This document shows positions 32,691-43,000 of a stretch of DNA of 64,000 nt, piece by piece. The position numbers were made by a program, and so were the translations under genes. Source of the DNA: Pelagophyceae sp. CCMP2097 (lineage: Eukaryota > Sar > Pelagophyceae); assembly GCA_026770575.1 (NCBI GenBank), contig MU657197.1, positions 127,001-191,000 of the forward strand. Direction: 5' to 3'. The notes under the pieces are model-generated. The model was not told the origin of the DNA. It made no database searches and saw only the letters and a program-made list of their open reading frames with translations. The stretch's first letter is position 1. Each line of letters starts with the position of its first letter.

Positions 32691-32819
32691 GGTCAATTTT
32701 TGGGATTTGAAATAATTGGATCGTTTCCCGAATGAGTCCTACAAGAGTCAGGAATAACAAAATCGTAATTGCCGCGCCGGCGCGCTTCCGAAACGCTTAC
32801 TGTTATCAAGAAACACAAA

Positions 32820-33310
32820 AGAACCAAATCCATGTACAGTGCGAATGTGAGAGTAAGATAATGGATTTTATCTAAAGGCAAAGGCGGTCTCTGCCGCCAG
32901 TCGCTTATCTTTTAAGAAGGCGAAAGGCGCTGGCGGGCCGACTTTTTCGTCATCGTCGACCTCCGGGACCAACCGTAGCCCCGCACCCCCCGGCTGCCGC
33001 CGCTGCTACCCGACGCATATGCGATAAACCACGCTTACGGTCCCTTCTGTGGTCACCCCTTGATGCACCACCGTGCAGCGAAAGCGTCGTCCACGTGAAA
33101 ATTTTCGCTAAACCCCGAGATTCAGCGACTTTTTCACCAGCTGCGACGAAGCCCATGGGCGGCTGAGGACAGCCCCCAAGGCCGATTATCTTATATTTTA
33201 AGAAGGCAAAGGCGACAGGCACTGTCGATTCGCTTAAGTTTTAAGAAAAAAAAGGCAACGGGTTGCCTTTGGCCATTATCTTACTCTCACATTCGCATTG
33301 TACGTCAAAG
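32820..33310. repeat. Inverted repeat bounded by GTACAGTGCGAATGTGAGAG
   Basis: About 30 bases near 32830-32865 (GTACAGTGCGAATGTGAGAG and TAAGATAATGG) are the reverse complement, with few changes, of about 33276-33308. The interior carries two more facing (T)TTAAGAAGGC(A/G)AAGGCG motifs. Confidence 0.75.
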
Positions 33311-34284
33311 ACGCAAAAGAATCGATACTAGCCAGATTTGATCAAGAATCAATTCAGAATCAATGTTAGAATCGATTCGACATCGAATCTAATCCGCCTT
33401 GTCCGAATTGCGACTTTGACAACACGTGACGCAAATGTGCTTCGCGCGATTACCAGTGGACTCGAAACGGCCACAGCGACGGCCGCTGAGGCCTCGCGCG
33501 CGTTGTGTGCGCAGCGCACCGCGCGCGCACCGCGCTTGGAGAGGGAGGTGAGTTGTTGTCCTCTAAATGCGCACTTTATATACCAAAGGAAAACATTATG
33601 TTCAAGCTGTGACAGCTCACAGTGCACCAAATGTTGTGTGAGGTTGATCATAGATGCAGTCAAGTTATTGATCGAGACTCGCCCGCCGGAACGCGGGTTC
33701 GAATCTGGATGAAAGATGCACACTAGAGACCCGAATAACATAATTGGGTCGGACGCGGCTCATTTACGTTTAATGGTGCTAGTATGGGTCTGAGTTCGAC
33801 TCTACCTCTTTGCCAGAATTCTTAATTCTTTTCTTTTTATGGGTCGTAATCGTCATTTGAATCGATTCTGAATCGATTCTGAATTGATTCTACATCGAAT
33901 CTAATCCTCCGAGGACAAGTTCAGGACCGATTCAGAATCGATGGGAAGAATGGATTTGGAATCGATTCTTTTGCGTCTCAGGCGAACTATGATGACCATA
34001 ATCGCTGTAAAAGGTAAAATGCGTAATTCGCAACGTGATTGAGTGAATCGGACTCGCCGCGCCGTCGCGTTTCCGAAACGAGAACGCATAGCAAACTTTG
34101 CGAATAATCCAAAAACTTTTCAATGTAACCGCAATCGCTGAAAACGTAACATTTATGTTCTGCTCCGAGAATGATGAAATCGGACTCGCTGCGTCGGCGC
34201 GGTCCCAGCGCGCTACTTTTCAGCAACGTAACCAAAATTCTAAAGTAAACGAAAATGGCAGAAATTGATGGAATGCGCATCGCT

Positions 34285-34316
34285 ACTTACTAGACTCCCG
34301 AAGGGAGTCTAGTAAT
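34285..34316. repeat. Perfect hairpin ACTAGACTCCC / GGGAGTCTAGT
   Basis: Two 11-base arms around a short loop, followed by CTTATTTAAGGTCCGTTGGG. The same AGTAATCCTTATT(C/T)AAGGTCCGTT sequence lies in the palindromic element at 38430-38566. Confidence 0.85.
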
Positions 34317-34839
34317 CCTTATTTAAGGTCCGTTGGGTTTTGAGGTCCGCTTCGTCCGGAATAATTTAAGTATGTTGGGTCTTAAGGTCCGTTCGTCAGG
34401 AACAATGTGCGCGTGATGATTTGATTTACGATGAAGCTGTTGTCCGCGTCACGACGCGGCCGAAGCGCGCGGCTGCGGTGTGCACTGTGGTGGCGTCCGA
34501 GTTTGTACACGGTCTGTTGTAGCGAGAATCTAGGCCCATCGAAGCAACCCTCGCAGAACTCTTGAAGCGACGCTCGACGAGGCCGCGGGGGCTTCTCGGC
34601 GCGGCGCTGGCAAGATTCAGCCGCTCCAAGCTGGCACGATTCGGCCGCTCAAACCACCACACAGAAGAGAAGGCGGTGCTCGGGCGGAATGCGCGGCTCT
34701 AGGCTGCACCCACGCCGACAGGGAAGGTGGAGAGGTGCTCTAGGGTGCTTACGATCGTGCTCCGCTCATCTCGGGAGGAGGCCCGGCCCTGAAGGCGTCG
34801 CAACGTCTATGTCCGCCTTAATTCGGTTCACATGAATAG

Positions 34840-35060
34840 CATGAAGTCCGCAGCAATTGGGGGAAGATATGAATAAATTGAATCCCTTTTAAAAACCCCG
34901 CCCTTATCGCCGAACTACTGAATTTGCGGTTGAAGTACCATAAAATTTGCGGTGGGGTACTATAAAATTTGCGGTTGAAGTTGCATAAAATTTGCGGTGC
35001 ATTTGTCTGAACTTTCGAGAATATGAATTCTTTCGGTAACGTTTTCACCCATAACCCATG
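34840..35060. repeat. AT-rich repeat with ACCATAAAATTTGCGGT units
   Basis: Three ACCATAAAATTTGCGGT-type units, preceded by GGGGGAAGATATGAATAAATTG. The same sequence family recurs at 36800-36905 and 37400-37560. Confidence 0.75.
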
Positions 35061-35132
35061 GCACAGGAAAGATCCCATTCCCTCCGTGGTGCGCTCAACT
35101 CCGGAGGCAGGGCAAAAACCCCGGAACTAGCG

Positions 35133-35680
35133 TCCTCGTCAGCCTCATGCCCTTGGCCTTCGCCATTCAAAAGGCGATTCTCTGCCCTGGTGCAAATAAC
35201 GCCTCCCAGGAACGTTCCCAGGAACGTTCTCTAGTGGCACAGTCCAACAAATCCTTGGGGTCAGCCCCTTCGGGGGCCCTTACCGAGACGGGCGCGCTGC
35301 TGTTGACGCTCGAGGGGCACACCGGTCCCGTCTGGAGCTGCGCGTTCTCGCCCGACGGCAGGCGCATCGTGACGGCGAGCGAGGACAAAACGGCGCGGCT
35401 CTGGAACGTCGAGACCGGTACGCTGCTGCTGACGCTCGGGGGGCACACCAGCTTCGTCATGAGCTGCGCGTTCTCGCCCGACGGCAAGCGCGTCGCGACG
35501 GCGAGCCTCGACGGGACAGGGCGGCTCTGGGACGTTACGTGGCCGACGCTCGCGCACGTCGTGTTCCGCACGAAACTAGTGAAGCGCATGGCGGCGACGC
35601 TGGTGCGGCGTTTCGGCCCTCCTCGTTGCGGTATATATGCCGGGCCCCACAATCACCTCCAAGGAAAAGGATCCGGTTAA
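35133..35680 (+). pseudogene. WD40-repeat fragment in a dispersed repeat (copy 1)
   Basis: An open frame of 177 codons from 35147 encodes two WD40 blades: LEGHTGPVWSCAFSPDGRR to TARLWNVE, then LGGHTSFVMSCAFSPDGKR to GRLWDV. The first 45 residues come from a repeat that also occurs without the WD40 part at 39050-39130. The last 50 residues correspond to a segment duplicated at 38270-38345. Two blades cannot close a propeller (normally 6-8). It is therefore best read as a gene fragment carried in repetitive DNA, not a working gene, although further exons cannot be excluded. Confidence 0.6.
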
Positions 35681-36799
35681 TCCCCTTTTGCCCCCAGCGG
35701 GTCATCACGCTCCTGCCATCACCGGAAATCATGAAGTCTGTTTCCACCATATTTCCGGGTTTTCCCCACTTCGTGGTGGACTTTAAGACCCCGTTTTAGA
35801 CTTTATAAACTCCAAAATTGCCTTTATTGGCCTCTCCTAATCCGTATTTTTTCGGCCTGTGTAGTACAGCCATTTTAAGGTCATTTATAGCGACAATCGG
35901 GTTTTCAGGGGGAATAACGGCGATTGTTTAACACATGGAGCAGAGATGGCCACTGGCAACGGCACCTATGCATAGAGTCGATCACTATTTGTCGGTATTT
36001 TTGCCGAAACGACAATCGTCTATATTTGCCGGGATTTTCGTCGATATTTGGTGACAAATTATTAAAATTTTCATGTTGCACAATTTTAATATCTCAATAA
36101 CGGCAACTTTTAGATTTAATCAAATCTTATTTACGTTCTTTTTATATTTTCCTCAAATAAGGATTTGATTACCATGGCGCACCGGAGGTACTGCAGACCC
36201 CCGAAGGGCGCCTTTGGTATGTTGGTGTAGTCGTTAAGCGGACACTTCGAAACGCGAGTAGGCTGGCTTAGGTTAAGTCCCATTTCGATGTTGATGGCGC
36301 AACGGCGAAAGAAGGACCGGCACACCCAAGCCCCGCGCCACCCGCACCCGCGCGCAGCAGCATGCTGCAAAGGCGCGCGTCTTGTTTTTAAGGTTCCGCA
36401 TGGGCATACCTCTGGATCAGACAGAAAAGGCGGACAGACTAAATTGCGCATGGGTGATCTTCAATATCGACCCCCGGAAAAGGGGCCAGGATTTTATCAA
36501 ATCCAAAGACCCCCTTCGGGGGTCTGAATAACATCCTTAATTTGCCTTTCTTGGGATATTTACGTTGCAAAAAGTCGAATATCGTCGATTCTCAGTCGGC
36601 ATTTGCCGGGACTTCCGTCGATAGTATCGACCGATATTTGCCGAGAAGGCCATTCGCCTGCGTCGTTGAACCTTGACATAAAGACGTTTGTACGGCCTGT
36701 GACGGCGCGCCTCTAAAAATCATCGGCGAAGGCTTCTTCTGGGCGACATGTCGACACCCACCGCGCCGGAGGAGGACGGTGCGCCAAGCGCGTTTCATT

Positions 36800-36905
36800 G
36801 GGGGGAGATTTGAATAAATTGGGGGAAGATTTGAATAAATTGAACCCCTTCTACACCCCCGTCCTTATCGCCGAACAACCGAACTTGCGGTTGAAGTACC
36901 ATATT
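36800..36905. repeat. AT-rich repeat family, second copy
   Basis: GGGGGAGATTTGAATAAATTG in tandem, then CCGTCCTTATCGCCGAACAA and TTGCGGTTGAAGTACCAT, matching 34855-34950. Confidence 0.75.
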
Positions 36906-37259
36906 ACAAGAGCGCGCCGGAGGCACACGGAGGACCCGACTTCGAGCGAAGGATACAGACAAATCCCATTGCAATGCCCACGTAAATAATTAAAATTATT
37001 TAACTTATCGCGGAACCTTCAAATCCTCCTTGTCTTTATTTTTTATTTTTTTATTTTTTATTGAGCTATTTCTTTTTTTTTTGTTTGCGGCCGACCAGAT
37101 TCGAACCTGTGACCAAAAACTTCTTCTATGATGATTCCAATGAGAATCCTGCTCGACCTCCACTCCCAATTTTAGCGATCGCATCAACCACCAATCGCCG
37201 AATCGGCCGAGTTGCTACCCTTTTCTTCCCAAAGGTGGAACCTCACGGATTTACCTGTG

Positions 37260-37312
37260 GACAGACAGAAGGACAGACGGACAGACATAAGGACAGACGG
37301 ACAGACAAAATT
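37260..37312. repeat. GGACAGACGGACAGAC tandem
   Basis: Repeated GGACAGAC octamers over about 50 bases. Confidence 0.85.
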
Positions 37313-37664
37313 GCCCCTGGTAATCCTTCAATCAAAGGACCCGAAGGGCCCTTGCCGTAAACTGACGTTGATTAAACGGCAAGGACCCTCCGGGTCCTCA
37401 AAAATTTCGGTGGCATTTGCGGTGAAGTACCATAAAATTTGCGGTGCCTTTGTGGTGGCATTTGCGGTGAGATACCATTTAATTTGCGGTGCACTTTAGA
37501 GAAAATGAATTATTTCGGTAACGTTTAAACCCACAACCCACAGCACAGGAAAGATTCCATTTCCTGCAGGGACTAGTTTGGTTCCGGGCGGAGCTGAGCG
37601 GGAAGTATCTGGTGCGGCTGCCGCACCAAGTAGCACGAGGGCCTATCGTCGGCGTGGCGTACAG

Positions 37665-37740
37665 TAGCGTGGATCGAACTCGACGCCCGGCTAGGTTGGG
37701 CGCATACCTGCCGGGTGCCTGTTTCGATCCACGCTACGTC
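37665..37740. repeat. Inverted repeat GTAGCGTGGATCGAA / TTCGATCCACGCTAC
   Basis: Perfect 15-base arms about 45 bases apart. A third copy of TTCGATCCACGCTA lies at about 37871-37885. Confidence 0.85.
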
Positions 37741-38429
37741 CGCGCATCGTATCCCTGGAAATCATCCCGTCGAGGCGGCACTACCGGGGGTATCGGTGTG
37801 TTACGCAAACCGTAGCGCGGACCTGGCGCGTCAGTCTGCACGGTCGTGCGTATTCCGGCGGGTGCGCGCGCTTCGATCCACGCTAAGTCAATGCGCCGGG
37901 GCTCCGGAAATGAATCCGCCACCATACGGCCTGTGTGTTGTGTGTGTTTACGTGGAGAGACATGTTGGGCCGACATCGCCAGCCTCGTGCGCGCGGCGCC
38001 AGGCGGGTCTGTATGTCGAGGTGAGAGTAGTCTCACGCCCCAGAACGGCCCAGGCCCTTCAGAACCGGCTCAGGACAGAGCTAATGGCAAAACATGCCAC
38101 CCTTCTTGTTTCTCAATTCGAGAAAATCAAAACCCCATCTCCGCTGAAAACATACCCTTTTGGGCCAGCCCCACCCAGGGTGGATCTTAAGCAAGTAAAA
38201 CCAAACGAAACCTTGCAGGATACCGCCCGTGGTGCGCTGAACTTCGGAGGCAGGGCAGCGACGCCGCGGCGACGTTACGTGGCCGACGCTCGCGCGCGTC
38301 GTGTTCCGCACGAAACTCGTGGAACGCATGGCGGCGACGCCAGCCGGAGGTCTCCGGCCGGAGGTCGCCGGCCGGAGGGTGGCGGCTTAAGGCGGCCGGA
38401 GGGTGGCGGCCGGCACGAACCCGTTAACC

Positions 38430-38566
38430 ATCCAGGCTCCCGATGTAGTAATCCTTATTCAAGGTCCGTTTCTTTTTCCCTTCCGTTCGTCATGAACGGA
38501 CCCTTAATTCCAACGGACCTTAATTTAGGATTACTACGGCTCCCTTCGGGAGCCTGGAATAACCGA
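38430..38566. repeat. Palindromic (foldback) element next to WD40 copy 2
   Basis: Outer arms CCAGGCTCCCG...TAGTAATCC and GGATTACTA...CGGGAGCCTGG. Inner arms AAGGTCCGTT / AACGGACCTT and CGTTCGTCATGAACG at the centre. It ends directly at the WD40 sequence beginning CCGAGACGGGCGG. Confidence 0.85.
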
Positions 38567-38864
38567 GACGGGCGGCGCGCTGCAGGCGACGCTCGAGGGG
38601 CACAACTTCATCGTCAAGAGCTGCGCGTTCTCGCCCGACGGCAAGCGCGTCGTGGCGGCGAGCTACGACAGGACGGCGCGGCTCTGGGCCACCGAGACGG
38701 GCGCGCTGCAGGCGACGCTCGAGGGGCACACTGGATGCGTCGAGAGCTGCGCGTTCTCGCCCGACGGCAAGCGCATCGTGAGGAATCCGGACACAAAGGG
38801 CCTGCATTTGCGTCAAAACGATAGTCTTGGCGTGATTTGTGAAAAATTGTCTTTTCAGCGATAA
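38567..38864 (+). pseudogene. WD40-repeat fragment (copy 2)
   Basis: Encodes one and a half WD40 blades (LEGHNFIVKSCAFSPDGKR to TARLWATE, then LEGHTGCVESCAFSPDGKR), after which the frame runs into unrelated sequence and stops. The 5' side is cut by the palindromic element, and part of the copy-1 3' sequence lies upstream at 38270-38345 in a different order. Treated as a broken fragment. Confidence 0.65.
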
Positions 38865-38989
38865 ACGTTCTTTTGGACTTTTGAAAGGAGGTCAAACTTC
38901 CTTCTAATTTTTTGGGAGGTACTTACTTGGGCATGTGTAGGTCGCTCCAGGCCACAAGGCCCGAATCCCAGAAACAGAGCGTCCTCGTC

Positions 38990-39135
38990 ATCCTCCTCGC
39001 CTTGACCTTGGCCATTTAAAAGGCGATTTCCTGGTGCGAATACCGCCTCTCAGGAACGTTCCCAGAAACGTTCTCTAGTGGCACAGTCCAACAAATCCTT
39101 GGGGTTGGCCTCTACGGGGGCCCTTATAAAGCCTC
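38990..39135. repeat. Dispersed repeat (second copy of WD40-associated leader)
   Basis: Matches 35133-35285 over CTCGTCA(T/G)CCTC, CCATT(C/T)AAAAGGCGATT, GGAACGTTCCCAG(G/A)AACG, TCTAGTGGCACAGTCCAACA and AATCCTTGGGGT, but without WD40 blades. A shorter relative is at about 50045-50095. Confidence 0.8.
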
Positions 39136-39234
39136 GCACCGCGCGGACCGAAGGGGCCGCATTGATCAAAAGGGCCTTTTTGAAGATTTTTTTTTTAAGA
39201 ATGCCTTTTGAAGAAACGTACAACAATTGTGCAA

Positions 39235-40068
39235 TCACTCATCGCTCTGCAGCAACAGCGCCACGCCGGCGGCGATCCACTTGGACGAAGGCGCTTGCGT
39301 CGCCAAAGTGGCGAGGAAGACGTACCTAATCAAAGCTCTCGAGGTATTTGAGAGCCTTTGATCAAAGCCAAAAGTGATTCGGCGTCTTTGAGAGCCCCGG
39401 CATGCCACGCACGTGTTCCCGCGCGCGGCGGTGGCGTAGACGGGGCAGTTGTAGACGTTTGGGGACGGGTCCAAAAACCCGACGGAAGATGCCTCCCAGC
39501 AAGCGTCTACGACCACCGCTTCCAAGTAAATCACCGGCATTTGCGGCAGCGCCTCGCCCGGGATCGACTCGGCCAGGCAGCCAGTCGCCTGCGCGGTCTC
39601 GCGTGCGCGGCGCGCGTGGGTTTCTTTGTACGGCCGAGGTCGCACGTCCGTCGCGCACGACCACGTCCCTGCCTCTGTCGCGATTGGCTCTGACTGCGGC
39701 GGTCCGGGACGTTTGCTTCCCCTGCTCGTAGTGCCTCTGCGTCTTGTTGCAAGGGGGATGCACTTCTTCGCCGAAACATCTTCGCAGACGCCGCCCGCGA
39801 ACCGCCGCGCCGCCGCCGACGAGCCGCAGGGGCAGGCCCGCCTCCGCCGACCTAGGGCCTCAAAGTCGAGGCGGCGGCGCGTCGACGGCGGCGGCGCGTC
39901 GACGGCGGCGGCGCGCCGACTGGAAAGCAACCGGAGGACGCTGGTCCCGCGCGTGTCCGCCGGAATCCAACGCGCCCCCTGGAGAAAGAGGCCGTTGGCA
40001 AAGGCGCCGTCGTGGGTTGTTGCGGGGACGTCTGCAGCGAGGAGTGCCGTGGTGACGGACATTCGTAC
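39235..40068 (-). CDS. Dynein 2 last three exons: C-terminal domain
   Basis: Exons 40068-39940, 39588-39413 and 39325-39235. They encode GLFLQGARWIPAD, CLAESIPGEALPQMPVIYLEAV, VYNCPVYATAARGNT then YVFLATL, and KWIAAGVALLLQSDE before TGA. An intron splits the TYVF motif; leftover AC plus G restores Thr. Confidence 0.9.
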   Translation of the reverse strand, partial: VRMSVTTALLAADVPATTHDGAFANGLFLQGARWIPADTRGTSVLRLLSSRRAAAVDAPPPSTRRRLDFEALGRRRRACPCGSSAAARRFAGGVCEDVSAKKCIPLATRRRGTTSRGSKRPGPPQSEPIATEAGTWSCATDVRPRPYKETHARRARETAQATGCLAESIPGEALPQMPVIYLEAVVVDACWEASSVGFLDPSPNVYNCPVYATAARGNTCVACRGSQRRRITFGFDQRLSNTSRALIRYVFLATLATQAPSSKWIAAGVALLLQSDE

Positions 40069-43000
40069 CTATCGTCATTTTGCCACGCATCAAAAAGCAA
40101 TCGCAGAGACGAAGCCTTCGGGTATCAAAAGTCCAAGCGAGTGTCAAACGACCCGTCTGACAAAGGGTTCGTGCCACGACCAGACCCGCTCAAAGACGGG
40201 CAAGGCCAAAACACCCGGCAAGCCATAGGGCAGGGGCCGAGCGCCGATGACGATCGACAGCACCGTATGGCTCCCTAGCGGCTTGCGGCAAGTTTCACTT
40301 CAGCTTCAAGTCCATTTTCCGGAGATTGCGCCATTTTCTTAATCGACTTGTCACATGCTTGCGAAAGAGCGAACGTTTTGACGGACAGGGCCCCGCAGGG
40401 GCCGAGAGCCCACCACCATCCAAGCACCGTATGCCCCCCCTCCCCGGGCCTCGGCAGGTCATGTCGCCGAAAGGAATACAGGGGCCCCCGTAGGGGGCAC
40501 GCCCTCTAAAGGGCGCCCGTATTTATTTATTTTTAGCGATAAAAAGATGCGGGCGCCCTTCAGGCCGTTTACCCCCTTGTGGGCCGCTAAAAAAGAAAGT
40601 CGTCTAAATCGAATTCTGGCACGGTCCGAATTTGTTAACTCTCACACGCACCCTGACTCTCACGTACCCTCACCCTCCGTGGTCCGCTGCTCTAAAGAGT
40701 ACTTTCAAGCTGAGATAAATGTTTGAGTTTGGCCCCCTTCTTAAAGTTCAAAGAGACGTTTATCGCTGAAAAGGCAACTTTCACGAACCACGCTAAGAGG
40801 AGCGTTTTCGGACTCGCCGCTTCAGCGCGCGTCGAATGCGCTAGGTGGCGTCTTGAATCTCAAAACAATCTTCTTTTTTAAGTTATGGGCTAGAGTTAGT
40901 GTTACGTTTTATAGAGAAAAACAATCCTAACCCTAACCCTAAATAAAAAATGTCCATTTTGAGATTCAAGACGCCACCTAGCTCACACCTTCCTTCAATG
41001 CAGAGTATCTGCGTGCAGAGTATCGGCAGTTGAGAATTCCGTTGACTCGGACTTGGCTCCTCCGTCGATGGCAGGGCGGCGGCGTGGCCTGTGCGCCGAC
41101 CCGGGGGTTCCCCGGTGCTCAGGTGCGTTTTATCGCGCATCTTTTTTCCTCGAGACGCCTTGGTGCTTTTTTGAGCGAGGGTTCAAAACAGTGTGAAAAC
41201 CGACGAGGGATCTCGGCACACAATGCCGTGTTAAAACCGTGTGGGATATTATAAAAGCTTAAATGCAGAGTATCTGCATGCAGAGTAGGGCAGTTGAGAA
41301 TTCCGTTGATTCGGACGTGGGGGCCTCCGTCGATGGTAGGGCGTGAAAAACGCACCTGAGCACCGGGGAACCCCCGTCTCGGCCCGCAGGCCACGCCGCC
41401 GCCCTGCCATCGACGGAGGAGCCAAGTCCGAGTCAACGGAATTCTTAACTGCCGATATTCTGCACGCAGATACTCTGCATTGAAGCGAGGTGCCTAGCGC
41501 ATTCGACGCGCGCCGAAGCGGCGAGTCCGCAAACGCTCCTCTGAGCGTGATTCGTCTCAGTTGCCTTTTCAGCGATAAACGTCGGTTTGAACATTTGGCA
41601 GGGGGTCAAACTGGCATATTGATCCAGCTTAGAAGGCCCCTATTGAGCAGCGGACCGCGGAGTGTTCGGGTACGCGAGTGGGAGTTCCGGGAAACGGACC
41701 GTTTCAGAACCTCGATTTCGACGACGTTTTCCCGCGATGTTTTCCTTTTGAAGCACCACGGAGAGTTCGGGGCTCTCGGCCCCTGCGGGGCCCTCCGCGA
41801 CATGACCTGCCGAGGTGGCCCGGGAGGGGGGCCATACAGTGCCGTCGAGAGTGGTGGGCTCTCGGCCGCTGCGCGGCCCTGTCCGTCAAGAGGAGATGCA
41901 CCTTGGCTCGTTGGTTGCCAAGTCGAAACGGCGCAATCTCCGGAAGATGAAGCTGGAGTTCAACCTTGCGCAAGCCGCTCGGGAGCCACACAGTGCTGTC
42001 GATCGTCATCGGCTCTCGGCCCCTGCGGGGCCCTATGGTTCTCGCGTCTTGGCCAAATGGTTTGATTCTCAGGGGTTCTTCCGACGCCTTAGCTCTTCCA
42101 AATTCCGTTCCGACTTGCGTTGCAGGTGCCGTTCAACACGAGTTTGCCCCGGCTTTCTTCGACGCGGCCTAGACGGTCGTCTTCTCCAACGGCGTTGCGT
42201 GCTCGCGCGATTTGACCTGCGCGACCGCGGCGAGGAAGGCGCGTGGGTGGAAGAGGTACGAGAGGCGCATCACCTTTGGCTTTTCCGACTGCCACGCCTT
42301 GAGTTGCTCCACGCGGCCCTGCAAGTCGTCGAACCACGCACCGAGCGCTTTGTTCGAAAAGTAATAACGAGCCCAGTCGGCGCCCATTCCCAGAGTGCCG
42401 CGACCGGGGACGAGGTTCGACCGCAGCGACGCCGCGAGTGAGTCCATGGCCGCCGTTGTGCGCACTGTGCCGCTCAAGCCTTGGCCGAGGTGGTCCAGCG
42501 ACGTTGAAATTTCGTAAAGCAACGCATTCATCTCCCGCATCTCCCGCCGCGCCAGCAAGACGTACGGCGCCCTCGGGCCGGCGACCACGGAATCGCCAAA
42601 CGCAAAAGGCGGGGCCACGCGCGAGGCCAAGGACGCGACAAGGCCGCCGACGTCGCACGCCGTCGCCGAAGTGACCGTCGGCGGCACGTCGGCGAGTGCG
42701 GCGAGGACTCGGTTCGCGCTGTCGGAGACGGAGGCCATCTCGGAGTTGGCGTGGAGGCCTAGAGGTGACCACTCGATCGATGGCGGCCGTCTCCGTCTCT
42801 CCGAGGGGAATTCGGACCCAAGGATGGGACGCCACTTGATTTCGTACGCCGAGTGCACCGTAGAGCTCTGGCGAGTTTGATGGCGGCACATGTTCGATGT
42901 GCTCTGCCACGCCTGCCCAATCCAACTTGGGGTCCGGCGCGTGGAATCCCGCCACGTCGGCCCCGGTCACGTCGGCGGTGTACCTAGCGCAGGCCTCGGC

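Larger units (their letters stand above)
32171..34840. other. Repeat-rich, partly AT-rich spacer
   Basis: No gene recognised. From about 32240 to 32500 it matches the foldback family (CGATTCGG, CACCACCTAAGCACTGTATG, GGTCGTCGAAATCGAG). From 32500 to 32690 it matches a foldback arm. From 33300 to 34280 it is distinctly AT-rich, with TCGATTCTGAATCGATTC-type repeats. Confidence 0.6.
35681..37600. other. AT-rich spacer without recognised genes
   Basis: Low-GC sequence with scattered TCGATA/GTCGATATTTGCCG motifs near 35990-36060 and 36590-36650. It also has two AT-rich repeat copies (36800-36905, 37400-37560), a GGACAGACGGACAGACA tandem (37260-37310) and an inverted pair AAACGGCAAGGACCCTCCGGGTCC / GGACCCGAAGGGCCCTTGCCG around 37340-37400. 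Confidence 0.55.
40235..42045. mobile_element. Large foldback (long inverted-repeat) element, non-coding
   Basis: The left end carries CGATGACGATCGACAGCACC and, further in, CGGCAAGTTTCACTTCAGCTTC, GAGATTGCGCCATTTTC, GGGCCCCGCAGGGGCCGAGA, GTTTATCGCTGAAAAGGCAA and GCGTCGAATGCGCTAGGTGG. The right end carries the reverse complement of each, in mirrored order, to TGCTGTCGATCGTCATCGG. Arms are roughly 0.55-0.7 kb and imperfect. The centre holds a second, nested inverted repeat. No transposase or other protein is encoded, so it would be a non-autonomous element. Boundaries are approximate and I could not identify a target-site duplication. Confidence 0.75.
40069..42174 (-). other. Dynein 2 intron occupied by a foldback element
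   Basis: A 2.1-kb intron (GTCTAG donor side, GATAG acceptor) that joins Thr-Thr to Val-Arg-Met-Ser in phase 0. Nearly all of it is the inverted-repeat element described separately at 40235-42045. Confidence 0.8.

Noticed and set aside
33655..33830. Two further B-box-like motifs (GGGTTCGAATCTGG, GAGTTCGACTC)
   Set aside because: No cloverleaf could be drawn around either.
37075..37165. tRNA-like sequence on the minus strand (GGTTCGAATCTGG, B-box-like)
   Set aside because: A T-arm-like motif is present but the acceptor stem does not pair and no convincing D-arm or anticodon stem was found. At most a decayed tRNA-derived repeat.
37715..38824. 369-codon plus-strand frame as a single gene
   Set aside because: It runs through a palindromic element, a GC hairpin and unrelated repeats before the WD40 part; only the WD40 portion resembles protein.
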